From Bacteroidales bacterium (GTDB taxonomy: Bacteria; Bacteroidota; Bacteroidia; Bacteroidales; UBA932): a DNA stretch of 6,495 nt. The stretch is taken from assembly GCA_013335275.1 (NCBI GenBank), contig JAAXVX010000083.1:1-6495 (forward strand), given 5' to 3'. Below are positions 6,003 to 6,495 of this stretch, one piece after another; the first letter of the stretch is position 1, and the number at the start of each line of letters is the position of its first letter. The translations under genes and the position numbers were made by a program. The notes under the pieces were generated by a model. The model was not told the origin of the DNA. It ran no database searches and saw only the letters and a program-made list of their open reading frames with translations.

Positions 6003-6033
6003 TTTGTGGGGTTGGTATAATTGTCTAACTTTA
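6003..6033 (+). promoter_or_regulatory. Bacteroidota-type promoter for the beta-barrel gene
   Basis: TTTG (6003-6006) is followed after 19 nt by TAACTTTA (6026-6033), one mismatch from TAnnTTTG. The predicted start near 6040 leaves an AT-rich leader of roughly 70 nt before the ATG at 6109. Confidence 0.6.
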
Positions 6034-6108
6034 AGCACATAAACAAGTTAATGATAATTACTAAGCCTAACCGATTTTATAATTATTCACAACTTATCTT
6101 TATTTATC

Positions 6109-6495
6109 ATGAAAAAGATTTTCTTATTAATCTTAGTGCTTTTTTCCGGTGCAATTAGTGCACAGACCTTCAGGTTCGGCCCTAAAGTCGGTGGGGTTAT
6201 TTCAGATTTTGCGGTTCATCGCAGTGATACATTCAATCCAGGGTTTAAGGCCGGTCTCTTTTTTGAGTATGAAAAAGGAAAGTGGGCCGGAGAAACCGGA
6301 ATTACAATGATGTTTTCAAATAGTGTTTTCGATAACTTGGTTGCCATTCCTCTGGATATAAAATATTACTTGTATCGCGGATTGTTTGTTAAGGCTGGCT
6401 GCTCTTATGGGATAAGTGGTTCTGTTGAGATGATGGATGACGTTATAGTATCACCTGCAAAGCTTCAGGTTTTTAATTTGGGGGCAGGAGTCGGG
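6109..6495 (+). CDS. Outer-membrane beta-barrel protein (porin-like), 3' end cut by the window
   Basis: The open frame runs 129 codons from ATG to the window edge with no stop, so the gene is partial at its 3' end. It starts with a signal peptide MKKIFLLILVLFSGAISAQ (1-19), followed by alternating polar and hydrophobic strands: FRFGPKVGGVISDF, FKAGLFFEYEKGKW, GETGITMMFSNSVF, LVAIPLDIKYYLYRGLFVKAGC. The step from IPLDIKYY into a Gly-containing strand is typical of the small Bacteroidota beta-barrel family often annotated as porin family or PorT-like. Export to the outer membrane is expected. No ligand or partner can be read from the sequence. A TTTG-N19-TAACTTTA promoter lies about 75 nt upstream. 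Confidence 0.8.
   Translation, partial: MKKIFLLILVLFSGAISAQTFRFGPKVGGVISDFAVHRSDTFNPGFKAGLFFEYEKGKWAGETGITMMFSNSVFDNLVAIPLDIKYYLYRGLFVKAGCSYGISGSVEMMDDVIVSPAKLQVFNLGAGVG

Noticed and set aside
6016..6021. TATAAT as a sigma-70 type -10 box for the beta-barrel gene
   Set aside because: Bacteroidota primary sigma factors use TAnnTTTG, and a correctly spaced TTTG/TAACTTTA pair overlaps this site; no TTGACA-like partner is seen.
5656..6042. Plus-strand 128-codon open frame
   Set aside because: It runs through the tRNA-Pro terminator, the tRNA itself, its promoter and the REP-like unit, so it is a chance frame.

Overview
The window looks like Bacteroidota chromosome. Intergenic DNA is AT-rich. 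Genes lack Shine-Dalgarno sites and have A-rich leaders. Several upstream regions carry the Bacteroidota promoter pattern TTTG-N19-TAnnTTTG. The gene content also fits: a single-chain (alpha2-type) glycyl-tRNA synthetase, a full-length DsbD, a small four-helix membrane protein family I associate with Bacteroidota, and an outer-membrane beta-barrel protein.

Layout. Bases 1-545 hold no gene but are dense in structure. Two oppositely oriented copies of a GC-rich element share an identical 49-bp core, and each sits between perfect inverted arms whose sequence differs between the copies (24-105 and 413-495). Between them lie a 19-bp perfect palindrome (142-182), probably a bidirectional terminator, and a string of GC-rich hairpins (228-326). 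The hairpin string starts with a REP-like unit that recurs at 5927-5961. On the minus strand, 546-2573 encodes DsbD. An 90-bp AT-rich gap separates it from a divergent plus-strand pair: glycyl-tRNA synthetase (2664-4202) and a dihydroorotate-dehydrogenase-like flavoprotein (4214-5191), 11 nt apart and probably cotranscribed. A convergent minus-strand membrane protein gene (5166-5597) overlaps the end of that pair by 26 bp and contains a terminator-like palindrome within its codons. Next come a minus-strand tRNA-Pro(UGG) with its own promoter and terminator, the second REP-like unit, and a plus-strand promoter leading into a beta-barrel gene cut off by the window end.

The genes do not form one pathway. 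DsbD moves reducing power from the cytosol to the cell envelope. GlyRS and tRNA-Pro serve translation. The flavoprotein and the small membrane protein have no assignable function. The most unusual part is the repeat island at 1-500: the arms of the two elements differ from each other but each pair stays perfectly self-complementary, which points to selection for, or copying through, a hairpin.
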